A stretch of DNA of 64,000 nucleotides from Arthrobacter sp. SX1312 (GTDB taxonomy: Bacteria; Actinomycetota; Actinomycetes; Actinomycetales; Micrococcaceae), in contig NZ_PJIM01000001.1 of NCBI RefSeq assembly GCF_002929295.1, positions 480,040 through 544,039 on the forward strand. Reading direction: 5' to 3'. Shown piece by piece: positions 34,966 through 43,105 of the stretch. Made by a program: the position numbers and the translations under genes. Within the stretch, counting starts at the first letter, position 1; every line of letters begins with the position of its first letter. The notes under the pieces were generated by a model that did not search any database, had not been told where the DNA came from, and saw only the letters and a list, made by a program, of their open reading frames with translations.

Positions 34966-35940
34966 GTGCGAAAAGTACTCACAACCTCCCTTGCACTCAC
35001 GCTGTTCCTGTCAGCCTGTGGCGGGCCCACGACGGACGACCTGACGGGGGACTCGTCAGGGGACGCGTCGGGGACGTCGGCCGGCGCCGCCGAGATCCTC
35101 GAGTCGGTCGCCGTGACCGGCGGAACCGACGAAGAGGCACCGACCGTCGAGTTCGACGAACCACTCGACATCACCGGTGTGGCCGTGAAGACCGTCGTGG
35201 AGGGAGATGGGGACGCGATCGAGGCCGGCGAGCAGGTGCGCTACCAGCTCGTGTCGCTCAATGCCGAGGACGGCGAGGTCCTCGGTGACACCTACAGCCA
35301 GGGCGACCCCCAGGTCCTCCCCGTCGACGACATGCTCAAGGAGCAGGACGCCGAGCTGTACGAGGTCCTGACGGGTTCGAAGGTCGGCGCGCAGGTGGCC
35401 TACACCCGTCCCGCTCCCGAGCCCGCGGAGGGCCAGCAGGCGACCCCGGAACAGCTGATCGTCCTGAAGGTCATCTCGGCCGAGCAGCCTCCGCCCGAGC
35501 CCGAGGTCCTCTCACCGGAAGACGTCAAGAAGCTCGACGACGACGGCCAGCTGCCCACGTTCACCTTCGATGACAAGGGCGCGCCCACGGTCACCATCCC
35601 CGACAACGAGCCCTCGGAGGACCTCGTGGTGAAGGTCCTCAAGGAGGGTACGGGCGAGGAAGTGACCGAGGCCGATACCATCACCGCCAACTACAGCGGA
35701 TGGCGCTGGGAGGACGGCGAGCAGTTCGACTCCAGCTACGAGCGCGGCGAGGCCGCCGAGTTCCCGCTCACCGGAGTGATCGAGGGCTGGACCAAGGGCC
35801 TCGCCGGGCAGAAGGTCGGTTCCCAGGTCCTCCTCGTCATCCCCGGAGCCTGGGGCTACGGCGACCCGGCCCCCGAGGGACGCCCCTCCGGCACCCTCGT
35901 GTTCTACGTCGAGATCACCGGCAAGACCGCCGCCGAGTAG
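34966..35940 (+). CDS. FKBP-type peptidyl-prolyl isomerase lipoprotein
   Basis: A 324-residue exported lipoprotein. The signal peptide KVLTTSLALTLFLSACGG ends in a lipobox (LSAC) with the acylated Cys near residue 18, then an acidic linker. Two FKBP-like domains follow; the first (about 65-165) is degenerate, the second (about 215-320) has EGTGEEVTEADTITANYSGW, FDSSYERG, VIEGWTKGLAGQKVGSQ and GYGDPAPEGRPSGTLVF, close to active FKBPs. It likely helps folding of secreted proteins at the outer face of the membrane. GTG 34966 is the start that gives the proper signal peptide. A TTAGGCTT at 34905-34912 is a plausible -10. Confidence 0.92.
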   Translation: MRKVLTTSLALTLFLSACGGPTTDDLTGDSSGDASGTSAGAAEILESVAVTGGTDEEAPTVEFDEPLDITGVAVKTVVEGDGDAIEAGEQVRYQLVSLNAEDGEVLGDTYSQGDPQVLPVDDMLKEQDAELYEVLTGSKVGAQVAYTRPAPEPAEGQQATPEQLIVLKVISAEQPPPEPEVLSPEDVKKLDDDGQLPTFTFDDKGAPTVTIPDNEPSEDLVVKVLKEGTGEEVTEADTITANYSGWRWEDGEQFDSSYERGEAAEFPLTGVIEGWTKGLAGQKVGSQVLLVIPGAWGYGDPAPEGRPSGTLVFYVEITGKTAAE

Positions 35941-35971
35941 CACCACCCACCACCGAACCCGAGGAGTACCC

Positions 35972-36367
35972 ATGTCATTCGGCCACCGCCAATTCGACCG
36001 CCAGAAGCCCGAGATCGACTTCCCCTCCCACGACGTCCCCACCGACCTCGTGATCGAGGACATCATCACGGGGACGGGTGACGAGGCGAAGCCCGGCAAC
36101 ACCGTGTCCACCCACTACGTCGGCGTGGCCTTCTCCACGGGCGAGGAATTCGACGCCTCTTGGAACCGGGGCGCCCCGCTCGACTTCAAGGTCGGCGTCG
36201 GGCAGGTCATCCAGGGCTGGGACCAGGGACTCCTCGGCATGAAGGTCGGCGGCCGCCGCCGCCTGGAGATCCCCTCCCACCTCGCCTACGGCGCCGGCGG
36301 CGCAGGATCGGCGATCGGCCCCAACGAGGCGCTGATCTTCGTCGTGGACCTGCTCGGCGTCCGCTAG
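35972..36367 (+). CDS. FKBP-type peptidyl-prolyl cis-trans isomerase
   Basis: A 131-residue single-domain cytoplasmic FKBP. Active-site residues are in VSTHYVGVAFSTGEEFDASWNRG, GVGQVIQGWDQGLLGMKVGGRRRLEIPSHLAYGAGGAG and EALIFVVDLLGV, all close to the FKBP12 pattern. No signal peptide. GAGGAG precedes the ATG. It follows the lipoprotein FKBP by 31 bases, probably the same transcript, and is closed by a strong hairpin. Confidence 0.94.
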   Translation: MSFGHRQFDRQKPEIDFPSHDVPTDLVIEDIITGTGDEAKPGNTVSTHYVGVAFSTGEEFDASWNRGAPLDFKVGVGQVIQGWDQGLLGMKVGGRRRLEIPSHLAYGAGGAGSAIGPNEALIFVVDLLGVR

Positions 36368-36416
36368 CACCACCCGCGCGGCCGCGACCCGGCGGCCGCG
36401 CCCCCGCACCACCACA

Positions 36417-36460
36417 CGGAAGGGACGTACGTCGACCACGGTCGGGGTACGTCCCTTCCG
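36417..36460 (+). terminator. Terminator after FKBP genes
   Basis: CGGAAGGGACGTAC (36417-36430) pairs perfectly over 14 bp with 36447-36460. It separates the FKBP unit from pafBC, whose -10 hexamer starts 16 bases later. Confidence 0.82.
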
Positions 36461-36475
36461 CCGCTCCCGTGAAGG

Positions 36476-36481
36476 TAGGGT
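36476..36481 (+). promoter_or_regulatory. -10 hexamer of pafBC (leaderless)
   Basis: TAGGGT ends 6 bases before the GTG start of pafBC; no ribosome site is present in between. Confidence 0.6.
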
Positions 36482-36487
36482 TTCACC

Positions 36488-38476
36488 GTGTCCGCAAAAC
36501 GTACCGAACGCCTCCTCACCCTCGTGATCATGCTCCTGTCGAGCCGCCGCGGGTTCACGAAGGAGGAATTGTTCGAGGAGATCGACCTGTACCGGGAGGC
36601 GACGTCGGTCGCGGCCCGCGAGAAGCTCTTCGACCGCGACAAGGCCGCCCTGCGCGAGCAGGGCATCCCGCTGGAGGCCTTCAGCGAGGACGCCCTGTTC
36701 GACAACGACAACACCGTGCAGCGGTACCGGATCAGCGCCGAGGACTACCGGCTCGGCGGCGTGACCTTCCTGCCCGAGGAGTACGCCGTCCTCAACCTCG
36801 CCGGCGGCGTCTGGGACCAGGGTTCGCTCGACTCCGCGGCGTCCCGCGCCCTCCGGAAGCTCAGCTCCCGCAGCATCGACGGCGGCATCGAGCTCACCCC
36901 GCTCATCCAGCCCCGCATCACCACGGACGCGCCCTACTGGGACACCGTGTGGCAGGCCCTCACCTCCCGCGCCCCCCTCCGGTTCCCGTACCGCGCCGCG
37001 AGCACGGGTCGTGAGGAGGTACGCACGGTGCACCCCTGGGGCATGGGCGCGCGCTTCGGCCACTGGTACGTGGTCGGCTTCGACACCACCCGCAAGGCCG
37101 AGCGCTTCTTCCGCCTCTCACGCATGACCGGCGAGCCCGTCATCCTGCAGGGGACGTTCGAGGTCCCGCCGTCCTTCGACATGAACCAGACGCTGTCCTC
37201 CCTGTCGCGCAGCGAACCCGACCGCACCGCCGTGATCGCGGCGCGGCCCGGCTCCTGCCAGGTGCTGCGCGTCCGCAAGGACACCGAGATCGTGCAGACG
37301 GGGGAGGAGTGGGACGTCCTCCGGGTGCCGTATGCGGCATCGAGTCCCATGGCCGCGACCATCGCGGGGCTGGGCACCAATGCCCGGGTCGAGGAGCCCC
37401 CGGAACTGGCGGCGGAGGTCCTCCGGCTCCTCGACGGGGCCCACGAGGCGGCCCTCGGGGCGCCCGAACACCTCGAGATCACCGGACATGCCCGCCCGGC
37501 GCCCCGCCGCAAGTCCTCCTCCCAGGACCACCTGCTGCGCCTGCTCGACCTCGTCCCGTACCTCCTGGCGCATCCGGGGGCGGACGTCGGGGACACCGCG
37601 CGCAGGTTCGACGTGACCGAGAGCCAACTCACCAAGGACCTCGACCTGCTGTTCGTCAGCGGACCGCGCCACTACCCCGACGGGCTGATGGACGTGAACA
37701 TCGAGGACGACAGGATCTACCTCACCAACGCGCGCGACCTCGCCGAGCCCGTGAAGCTCAGCATGGACGAGGCATGCTCCCTGATCGTGGGACTGCAGGC
37801 CCTCCGGGAGCTCCCCGGCATGAGGAACAACGAGGCGATCGTCAGCGCCCAGACCAAGCTGACCGCCGCGACCGGCGACGCGGCGCGCATCGGGACGGCC
37901 GTGGCCACCAAGCTCACGGAGGACGACGTCGACCCTACGCTCGAGGTCCTGCAGGCCGCCCTGCACTCGAACGTGCGCGTGGACGTGGACTACTTCGTGC
38001 CGACACGCGACGAGATCACGCACCGCCTCCTCGAACCGGTCCGCATCTTCCTGCACCAGGACACGTGGTACCTCGAGGCCTGGAGCGTGGACTCCGACGG
38101 GCTGAGGAACTTCCGGCTGGACCGCATCCAGCGGGCCACCCTGACGGAACAGCCGGCCACCGCGGCCCTGGACGAGGAGTTCCTCGCCCGGGACCGCCGG
38201 AGCGTCTCGCCCTACCGCTCCGGCGACGCCGATCTCACCGTCACGCTGCTGCTCGAGCCCCGGGCCCGCTGGATCGCGGCGCAGTACAACGCCGACGCCG
38301 TGCAGGAGCTCGGCGAGGACCGACTGGTGGCGCGCCTCAAGATCGCGTCCAGCACCTGGATCCCGGGCCTCGTGGCCGGCCTCGGAGGGTCGGCGGCGGT
38401 CATCGCTCCGCCCGAACTGCGCGAGGAGACCCTCCGCTGGCTCGAGGCCGCCCGCGCGCACCAGCCACTGGCCTAG
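36488..38476 (+). CDS. pafBC: PafB-PafC fused transcriptional activator of the DNA damage response
   Basis: A 662-residue single-chain protein joining what are two genes (pafB, pafC) in mycobacteria. Each half has a winged HTH, a WYL domain and a C-terminal extension: the first HTH is ERLLTLVIMLLSSRRGFTKEELFEEI, its WYL region includes HPWGMGARFGHWYVVGFD; the second HTH starts QDHLLRLLDLVPYLLAHPG and its WYL region includes EPVRIFLHQDTWYLEAWS, joined by a linker near residue 335. A natural fusion is known from Arthrobacter, where PafBC was shown to respond to DNA damage. It is not a proteasome part despite its place. Start supported by the -10 hexamer upstream. Confidence 0.95.
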   Translation: MSAKRTERLLTLVIMLLSSRRGFTKEELFEEIDLYREATSVAAREKLFDRDKAALREQGIPLEAFSEDALFDNDNTVQRYRISAEDYRLGGVTFLPEEYAVLNLAGGVWDQGSLDSAASRALRKLSSRSIDGGIELTPLIQPRITTDAPYWDTVWQALTSRAPLRFPYRAASTGREEVRTVHPWGMGARFGHWYVVGFDTTRKAERFFRLSRMTGEPVILQGTFEVPPSFDMNQTLSSLSRSEPDRTAVIAARPGSCQVLRVRKDTEIVQTGEEWDVLRVPYAASSPMAATIAGLGTNARVEEPPELAAEVLRLLDGAHEAALGAPEHLEITGHARPAPRRKSSSQDHLLRLLDLVPYLLAHPGADVGDTARRFDVTESQLTKDLDLLFVSGPRHYPDGLMDVNIEDDRIYLTNARDLAEPVKLSMDEACSLIVGLQALRELPGMRNNEAIVSAQTKLTAATGDAARIGTAVATKLTEDDVDPTLEVLQAALHSNVRVDVDYFVPTRDEITHRLLEPVRIFLHQDTWYLEAWSVDSDGLRNFRLDRIQRATLTEQPATAALDEEFLARDRRSVSPYRSGDADLTVTLLLEPRARWIAAQYNADAVQELGEDRLVARLKIASSTWIPGLVAGLGGSAAVIAPPELREETLRWLEAARAHQPLA

Positions 38477-38485
38477 ACTGGGGTC

Positions 38486-38848
38486 ATGCTCTGGTGGATG
38501 TGGATCGTGCTGTGGGTCGCGCTGGTGGCCGTCAGCGTGATCTTCCTCGTCGTCGTCGGCTTCCGCGTCTTCCGCCGCGGAATGCGAACACTCCGTGAAT
38601 TCGGGGAAGCCATGGACCGCCTGCAGGTGGACGCGCCCTCCGCCGACGCTGTCGACGACGGAGCCGCAGCGGCCCGCCCGGGAGCGCCGGGCATCCCCGT
38701 CCCGGCCGTCTTCACGGCTCCGGCGACGGTCCGCGCGGCCCGGGACCTGGCGAGGACCCGCCGCATCGACGACCGCCGCGCGCGCCGCGTCGCGAAGCGG
38801 GCCGAGCGCGAACAACCACAGCTCCTGCAGGACATGCCCCACCTGTGA
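38486..38848 (+). CDS. Small membrane-anchored hypothetical protein
   Basis: A 120-residue protein with one strong N-terminal membrane helix (WWMWIVLWVALVAVSVIFLVVVGF), then RVFRRGMRTLREFGEAMDRL, an Ala/Pro-rich linker and a basic helix RRIDDRRARRVAKRAEREQ. It is located between pafBC and tatA and is probably conserved in Micrococcaceae; function unknown. TAGACT ends 6 bases before the ATG (leaderless), overlapping the pafBC stop region. Topology suggests a cytoplasmic basic tail. Confidence 0.7.
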   Translation: MLWWMWIVLWVALVAVSVIFLVVVGFRVFRRGMRTLREFGEAMDRLQVDAPSADAVDDGAAAARPGAPGIPVPAVFTAPATVRAARDLARTRRIDDRRARRVAKRAEREQPQLLQDMPHL

Positions 38849-38885
38849 ACTAAACTCGAGGGTGAACCAACGAGAGGAAATGGGC

Positions 38886-39278
38886 ATGAGGCTCGAAGGC
38901 TGGCACATCGTCATCATCATCGTTCTTGCGATCGTCCTGTTCGGCGCGCCGAAGCTGCCCGGACTGGCACGGAGCGTGGGACAGTCCCTGCGGATCTTCA
39001 AGTCCGAGGTGAAGCAGATGAAGGACGAGAACAACACGGGTGAGACCGGCACGGATCCCGTGGAGGGCCGGGTGGTGAACACTCCCGCGCCGCACACCAC
39101 CGCGCAGACCTACACGCCCACCTACCAGGCGCCTGCTCCGCATCCCGTCCCGCCGCAGGGTGCTGCGCAGCAGCCCCACACCACGTCCCCGGCCACCGAT
39201 GCCCGGGTCGCCGGCACCGACGCCCAGGGTTCCGCGGGTCCGTCGCAGCAGAGCGGTAGCTCGCACACCAGCCAGTAG
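38886..39278 (+). CDS. tatA: Sec-independent translocase subunit TatA
   Basis: A 130-residue TatA. The short N-terminus, the membrane helix WHIVIIIVLAIVLFGAPKLPGLARSVG with the FG-x-PKLP hinge, and the amphipathic helix QSLRIFKSEVKQMKDE are diagnostic. The long C-terminal tail is rich in Pro, Thr, Gln and Ser and probably disordered. Two in-frame ATGs exist (38880, 38886); GAGAGG is correctly spaced only for 38886. It is followed by tatC after 15 bases. Confidence 0.95.
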   Translation: MRLEGWHIVIIIVLAIVLFGAPKLPGLARSVGQSLRIFKSEVKQMKDENNTGETGTDPVEGRVVNTPAPHTTAQTYTPTYQAPAPHPVPPQGAAQQPHTTSPATDARVAGTDAQGSAGPSQQSGSSHTSQ

Positions 39279-39293
39279 GCAGGATCTCCTTTC

Positions 39294-40133
39294 GTGTCAC
39301 CCGCATCGGCGCGCAAGCGCGGCAGGAAGGCCAACCCCGAGGGGCGGATGGCCCTGAAGGAGCACCTGCGCGAGGCCCGTAACCGGCTGTTCAAGTCCGC
39401 GGTCGCGGTGATCGTCGCGACCGTGCTGGGCTTCTTCGTCTACGAGCCGGTCCTGCGCGCCCTGGCCGCCCCGATCATCGCGATCAACGAGCAGGAGGGC
39501 CGCACGGCGTCGCTGAACTTCGACAGCGCGGCCTCCCCGTTCGACCTCCTCATCCAGGTCTCGGTGTTCCTGGGCCTGGTGCTCTCCAGCCCGGTCTGGC
39601 TGTACCAGCTGTGGGCGTTCATCACGCCGGGGCTGAAGACCAAGGAACGCCGGATCGCGCTGGCCTTCATCGCCGTCGCCTTCCCGCTGTTCCTCGCCGG
39701 CATCGCCCTGGCGTGGCTGATCCTTCCCAACGCCGTGCGGGTGCTGACCGAGTTCACGCCGGAGGACTTCTCCAACTACATCAGCGTCTCGGTGTACTTC
39801 GCGTTCGTGCTGCGGCTGATGCTGGCCTTCGGGATCGCGTTCCTGCTCCCCGTGGTGTTGGTGGGCCTGAACATGGTGGGCCTGATCTCCGGCCGGCAGG
39901 TCCTGAAGGCCTGGCGCATCACCGTGTTCCTGGTCTGCCTGTTCGCCGCGATGGCGGCGCCCGGCGGAGACGCGCTGAGCATGTTCTACCTCGCGGTGCC
40001 ACTGCTGCTGCTGTTCTTCCTCGCGATCGGACTGTGCCTGCTCAACGACAAGCGGCGGGCCCGCCGCACCGCGGCCCGCGAGGCCGCCGTCGACGCCACC
40101 GCCGACACCGCCACCCCCCTCGACGCCCTCTAG
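39294..40133 (+). CDS. tatC: Sec-independent translocase subunit TatC
   Basis: A 279-residue membrane protein with six helices that recognises twin-arginine signal peptides. Conserved parts are MALKEHLREARNRLFKSAVAV (N-terminal signal-binding region with Glu), SSPVWLYQLWAFITPGLKTKERR, and the later FGIAFLLPVVLVGL. The C-terminal tail is Ala/Arg-rich. GTG 39294 is chosen; AGGA lies about 9 bases upstream. No tatB is next to it, as in most actinobacteria. Order pafBC-tatA-tatC-helY is the same as in mycobacteria. Confidence 0.95.
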   Translation: MSPASARKRGRKANPEGRMALKEHLREARNRLFKSAVAVIVATVLGFFVYEPVLRALAAPIIAINEQEGRTASLNFDSAASPFDLLIQVSVFLGLVLSSPVWLYQLWAFITPGLKTKERRIALAFIAVAFPLFLAGIALAWLILPNAVRVLTEFTPEDFSNYISVSVYFAFVLRLMLAFGIAFLLPVVLVGLNMVGLISGRQVLKAWRITVFLVCLFAAMAAPGGDALSMFYLAVPLLLLFFLAIGLCLLNDKRRARRTAAREAAVDATADTATPLDAL

Positions 40134-40222
40134 GCCGAGGCACGCGGGAACGCCCTCCGGCAAGCGAGGTCCCCGGCCGGGCCCGCCGCCGGGCACCGCG
40201 TGCCCGGTACCTGCGGAGCGTC

Positions 40223-40228
40223 TAGGCT
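40223..40228 (+). promoter_or_regulatory. -10 hexamer of helY (leaderless)
   Basis: TAGGCT ends 6 bases before ATG 40235. The alternative ATG at 40232 would be only 3 bases away, so the hexamer decides the start in favour of 40235. Confidence 0.6.
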
Positions 40229-40234
40229 GGAATG

Positions 40235-43057
40235 ATGAACACCCCCGCGGAGAGATACGCAGCTGCAAGGGCCCGCACGAACCACTCCCGGACGCAGCTG
40301 TTCCATTTCGAACAGACCCTCGACTTCGAGCTCGATCCGTTCCAGCGGGAAGCGTGCACCGCACTCGAGGCCGACAGGGGAGTGCTCGTCGCGGCACCCA
40401 CCGGGGCCGGCAAGACGGTGGTCGGCGAATTCGCGGTCTTCATGGCACTGCAGCACGGCCTCAAGGCCTTCTACACCACGCCCATCAAGGCGCTCAGCAA
40501 CCAGAAGTACTCGGAGCTGGCCGCCGTACACGGCAGCGACCGCGTAGGACTGCTCACGGGGGACACGAGCATCAACGGTGATGCCGACGTGATCGTGATG
40601 ACCACCGAGGTGTTGCGCAACATGCTCTACGCCAATTCGGACGCCCTGGACAACCTCGGGTACGTGGTGATGGACGAGGTGCACTACCTGGCGGATCGCT
40701 TCCGCGGCGCCGTGTGGGAGGAAGTGATCATCCACCTGCCCACCGAGGTGAAGCTGGTGTCCCTCAGCGCCACCGTGTCCAACGCGGAGGAATTCGGCGC
40801 ATGGCTCGACACCGTGCGGGGGGACACCGACGTCGTCGTGTCCGAGCACCGGCCCGTTCCCCTCTGGCAGCACGTCATGGTGGGCCACGACCTGGTGGAC
40901 CTGTTCGCCGGCGACATCGCCTTCGACGAGGCGGCGCCCGCCGGGGCGGAAGCCGGCGCCCGCGACCAGTACGACGTGAACCCCGAGCTGCTCGAACTGG
41001 CCAGCAGCGAGATCCGGATGAACCAGCGCGCGGGGTGGGGTGCCGGCGGCCGGCGCGGCAGGCAGCGCAACGGCCGGGGCGGGCCGCCCCCGACGACGAT
41101 GGTCCGCCGGGCCACGAGGCCCCAGGTGATCGCGGCCCTGGACCGCTCGGACCTGCTCCCGGCCATCACCTTCATCTTCTCCAGGGCCGGGTGCGAGGCC
41201 GCCGTCACCCAGTGCCTGCACGCCGGCCTGTGGCTCACCACGGAGGACGAGCGCGACGAGATCAGCGAGACCGTCGACGCCGCCACGATGGACATCCCCC
41301 GGGACGACCTCGAGATCCTCGGGTTCTGGACGTGGCGCGAAGGCCTCATCCGCGGCTTCACCGCCCACCACGCCGGGATGCTGCCGACCTTCAAGGAGAT
41401 CGTCGAGAAGCTGTTCGCCGCGGGTCTCGCCAAGGCCGTGTTCGCCACCGAGACCCTCGCCCTCGGCGTGAACATGCCCGCCCGCACCGTGGTGCTGGAG
41501 AAGCTCGACAAGTTCAACGGTGAAGCCCACGTGAACGTGACGGCGGGGGAGTACACCCAGCTCACGGGCCGGGCCGGGCGGCGTGGCATCGACGTCGAGG
41601 GCCATGCCGTCGTCCTGTGGCAGCCCGGTACGGACCCGGGAGCGGTGGCGGGCCTCGCCTCACGGCGCACCTATCCGCTGAACTCGAGCTTCCGCCCCAC
41701 CTACAACATGAGCATCAACCTCATGGCCCAGTTCGGACAGGAACGGTCCCGGGAGATCCTCGAGACCTCCTTCGCGCAGTTCCAGGCGGACCGCTCCGTG
41801 GTGGGGCTCGCGAAGCAGGTGCGCAGCCGTGAGGATTCGCTCAAGGGCTACGAGAAGTCCATGACGTGCCACCTCGGGGACTTCCGCGAGTACGCGAACC
41901 TGCGGCGCGAACTGTCCGAGCTCGAATCGAGGGCGTCCCGGGACAGGTCCCGGACGCTGCGCTCCGCGGCCGAGTCCTCCCTCGAATCCCTGCGGCCCGG
42001 GGACGTGATCGACGTGCCCGGCGGGCGCAGCCAGGGGTTCGCCGTGGTGCTGGACGGCGACACGTCGAGGGAACCCCGCCCCACGGTCCTCACGCTCGAG
42101 ACGCAGATCCGCCGCGTCGGCGTGCAGGACCTCGACGGGCCCGTCGAGGTGCTCTCCCGCATCCGCATCCCCAAGCACTTCAGCGCGCGCAGCCCGAAGG
42201 ACCGGCGCGACCTCACCTCGTCCCTCCGGAATGCGCTGCAGGAGAACCGGCCGCCCCGCCAGGGTGCCGACCGGGTGTCCGCCGGGTACTCGGCGTCGGC
42301 AGCCGCGGAGGAACGCGCGATCACGGACCTCCGTCGCCGACTCCGCGCCCATCCCTGCCACGGCTGCAGCGAACGCGAACAGCACGCGCGCTGGGCCGAG
42401 CGCTGGGGGAAGCTGCGCCGCGAGACGGACAGGCTCGCCGGCCAGATCCGGGGCCGCACGAACACGATCGCCAAGACCTTCGACCGCGTCTCCGAGGTCC
42501 TCGGGCACTACGGCTACCTCGAATACACCGACGACGGCGTCGTCGTCAGCGCCTCCGGCCAGAAGCTCCGGCGGATCTACGGGGAGAAGGACCTCCTGAT
42601 CGCCCTGTGCATCGAGGAGGGCGCGTTCAGCGACCTCGACGCCGCCGAGCTCGCCGCGGTCATCACCGTGCTCGTGTACCAGGCCAAGCGCGAGGAACGG
42701 GGCCTGCGCCCGGTCATGCCGAGCGTGGCGCTGGAAGGGTCCGTCGAGACGATCATCCGCCGGTGGTCGCAGCTCAACGACGTCGAGGAGCAGCACCGGC
42801 TCCCCGTCACCGGAGAACCGGAGCTCTCGCTCGTGTGGCCGATGTTCAAGTGGGCGCAGGGCCGGTCCCTCCAGGCCGCCCTGAGCGGGACCGAACTGGC
42901 GGCCGGTGACTTCGTGCGCTGGTCCAAGCAGGTCATCGACCTCCTCGACCAGCTCGCGAAGGTGCCCGACCTCCCCGGGAACCTGCAGCAGACCTGCAAG
43001 CGCGCGATCGCCCTGGTCCGTCGGGGCGTGGTGGCATACTCGAACATCAGCGAGTGA
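40235..43057 (+). CDS. helY: Ski2-like DEAD/DEAH-box RNA helicase HelY
   Basis: A 940-residue helicase of the Ski2/Mtr4 group. Motif I VAAPTGAGKTVVGEF (near residue 54), Ia TTPIKALSNQKY, II VVMDEVHYLAD (DEVH), III LSATVSN, and later FATETLALGVNMPARTVVL and QLTGRAGRRGID (motif VI) are all present. The C-terminal third has the DSHCT-type domain (GAFSDLDAAELAAVITVLVYQ, LPVTGEPELSLVWPMFKWAQG). A HPCHGCSEREQHARWAERW stretch may bind zinc. It likely unwinds structured RNA for decay. The position after tatC is the same as mycobacterial helY. Confidence 0.93.
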   Translation: MNTPAERYAAARARTNHSRTQLFHFEQTLDFELDPFQREACTALEADRGVLVAAPTGAGKTVVGEFAVFMALQHGLKAFYTTPIKALSNQKYSELAAVHGSDRVGLLTGDTSINGDADVIVMTTEVLRNMLYANSDALDNLGYVVMDEVHYLADRFRGAVWEEVIIHLPTEVKLVSLSATVSNAEEFGAWLDTVRGDTDVVVSEHRPVPLWQHVMVGHDLVDLFAGDIAFDEAAPAGAEAGARDQYDVNPELLELASSEIRMNQRAGWGAGGRRGRQRNGRGGPPPTTMVRRATRPQVIAALDRSDLLPAITFIFSRAGCEAAVTQCLHAGLWLTTEDERDEISETVDAATMDIPRDDLEILGFWTWREGLIRGFTAHHAGMLPTFKEIVEKLFAAGLAKAVFATETLALGVNMPARTVVLEKLDKFNGEAHVNVTAGEYTQLTGRAGRRGIDVEGHAVVLWQPGTDPGAVAGLASRRTYPLNSSFRPTYNMSINLMAQFGQERSREILETSFAQFQADRSVVGLAKQVRSREDSLKGYEKSMTCHLGDFREYANLRRELSELESRASRDRSRTLRSAAESSLESLRPGDVIDVPGGRSQGFAVVLDGDTSREPRPTVLTLETQIRRVGVQDLDGPVEVLSRIRIPKHFSARSPKDRRDLTSSLRNALQENRPPRQGADRVSAGYSASAAAEERAITDLRRRLRAHPCHGCSEREQHARWAERWGKLRRETDRLAGQIRGRTNTIAKTFDRVSEVLGHYGYLEYTDDGVVVSASGQKLRRIYGEKDLLIALCIEEGAFSDLDAAELAAVITVLVYQAKREERGLRPVMPSVALEGSVETIIRRWSQLNDVEEQHRLPVTGEPELSLVWPMFKWAQGRSLQAALSGTELAAGDFVRWSKQVIDLLDQLAKVPDLPGNLQQTCKRAIALVRRGVVAYSNISE

Positions 43058-43105
43058 GTCCCCGCCGTCGGACACGCCCTCCACAGAAAGCCACCCAGCA
43101 CCTCC

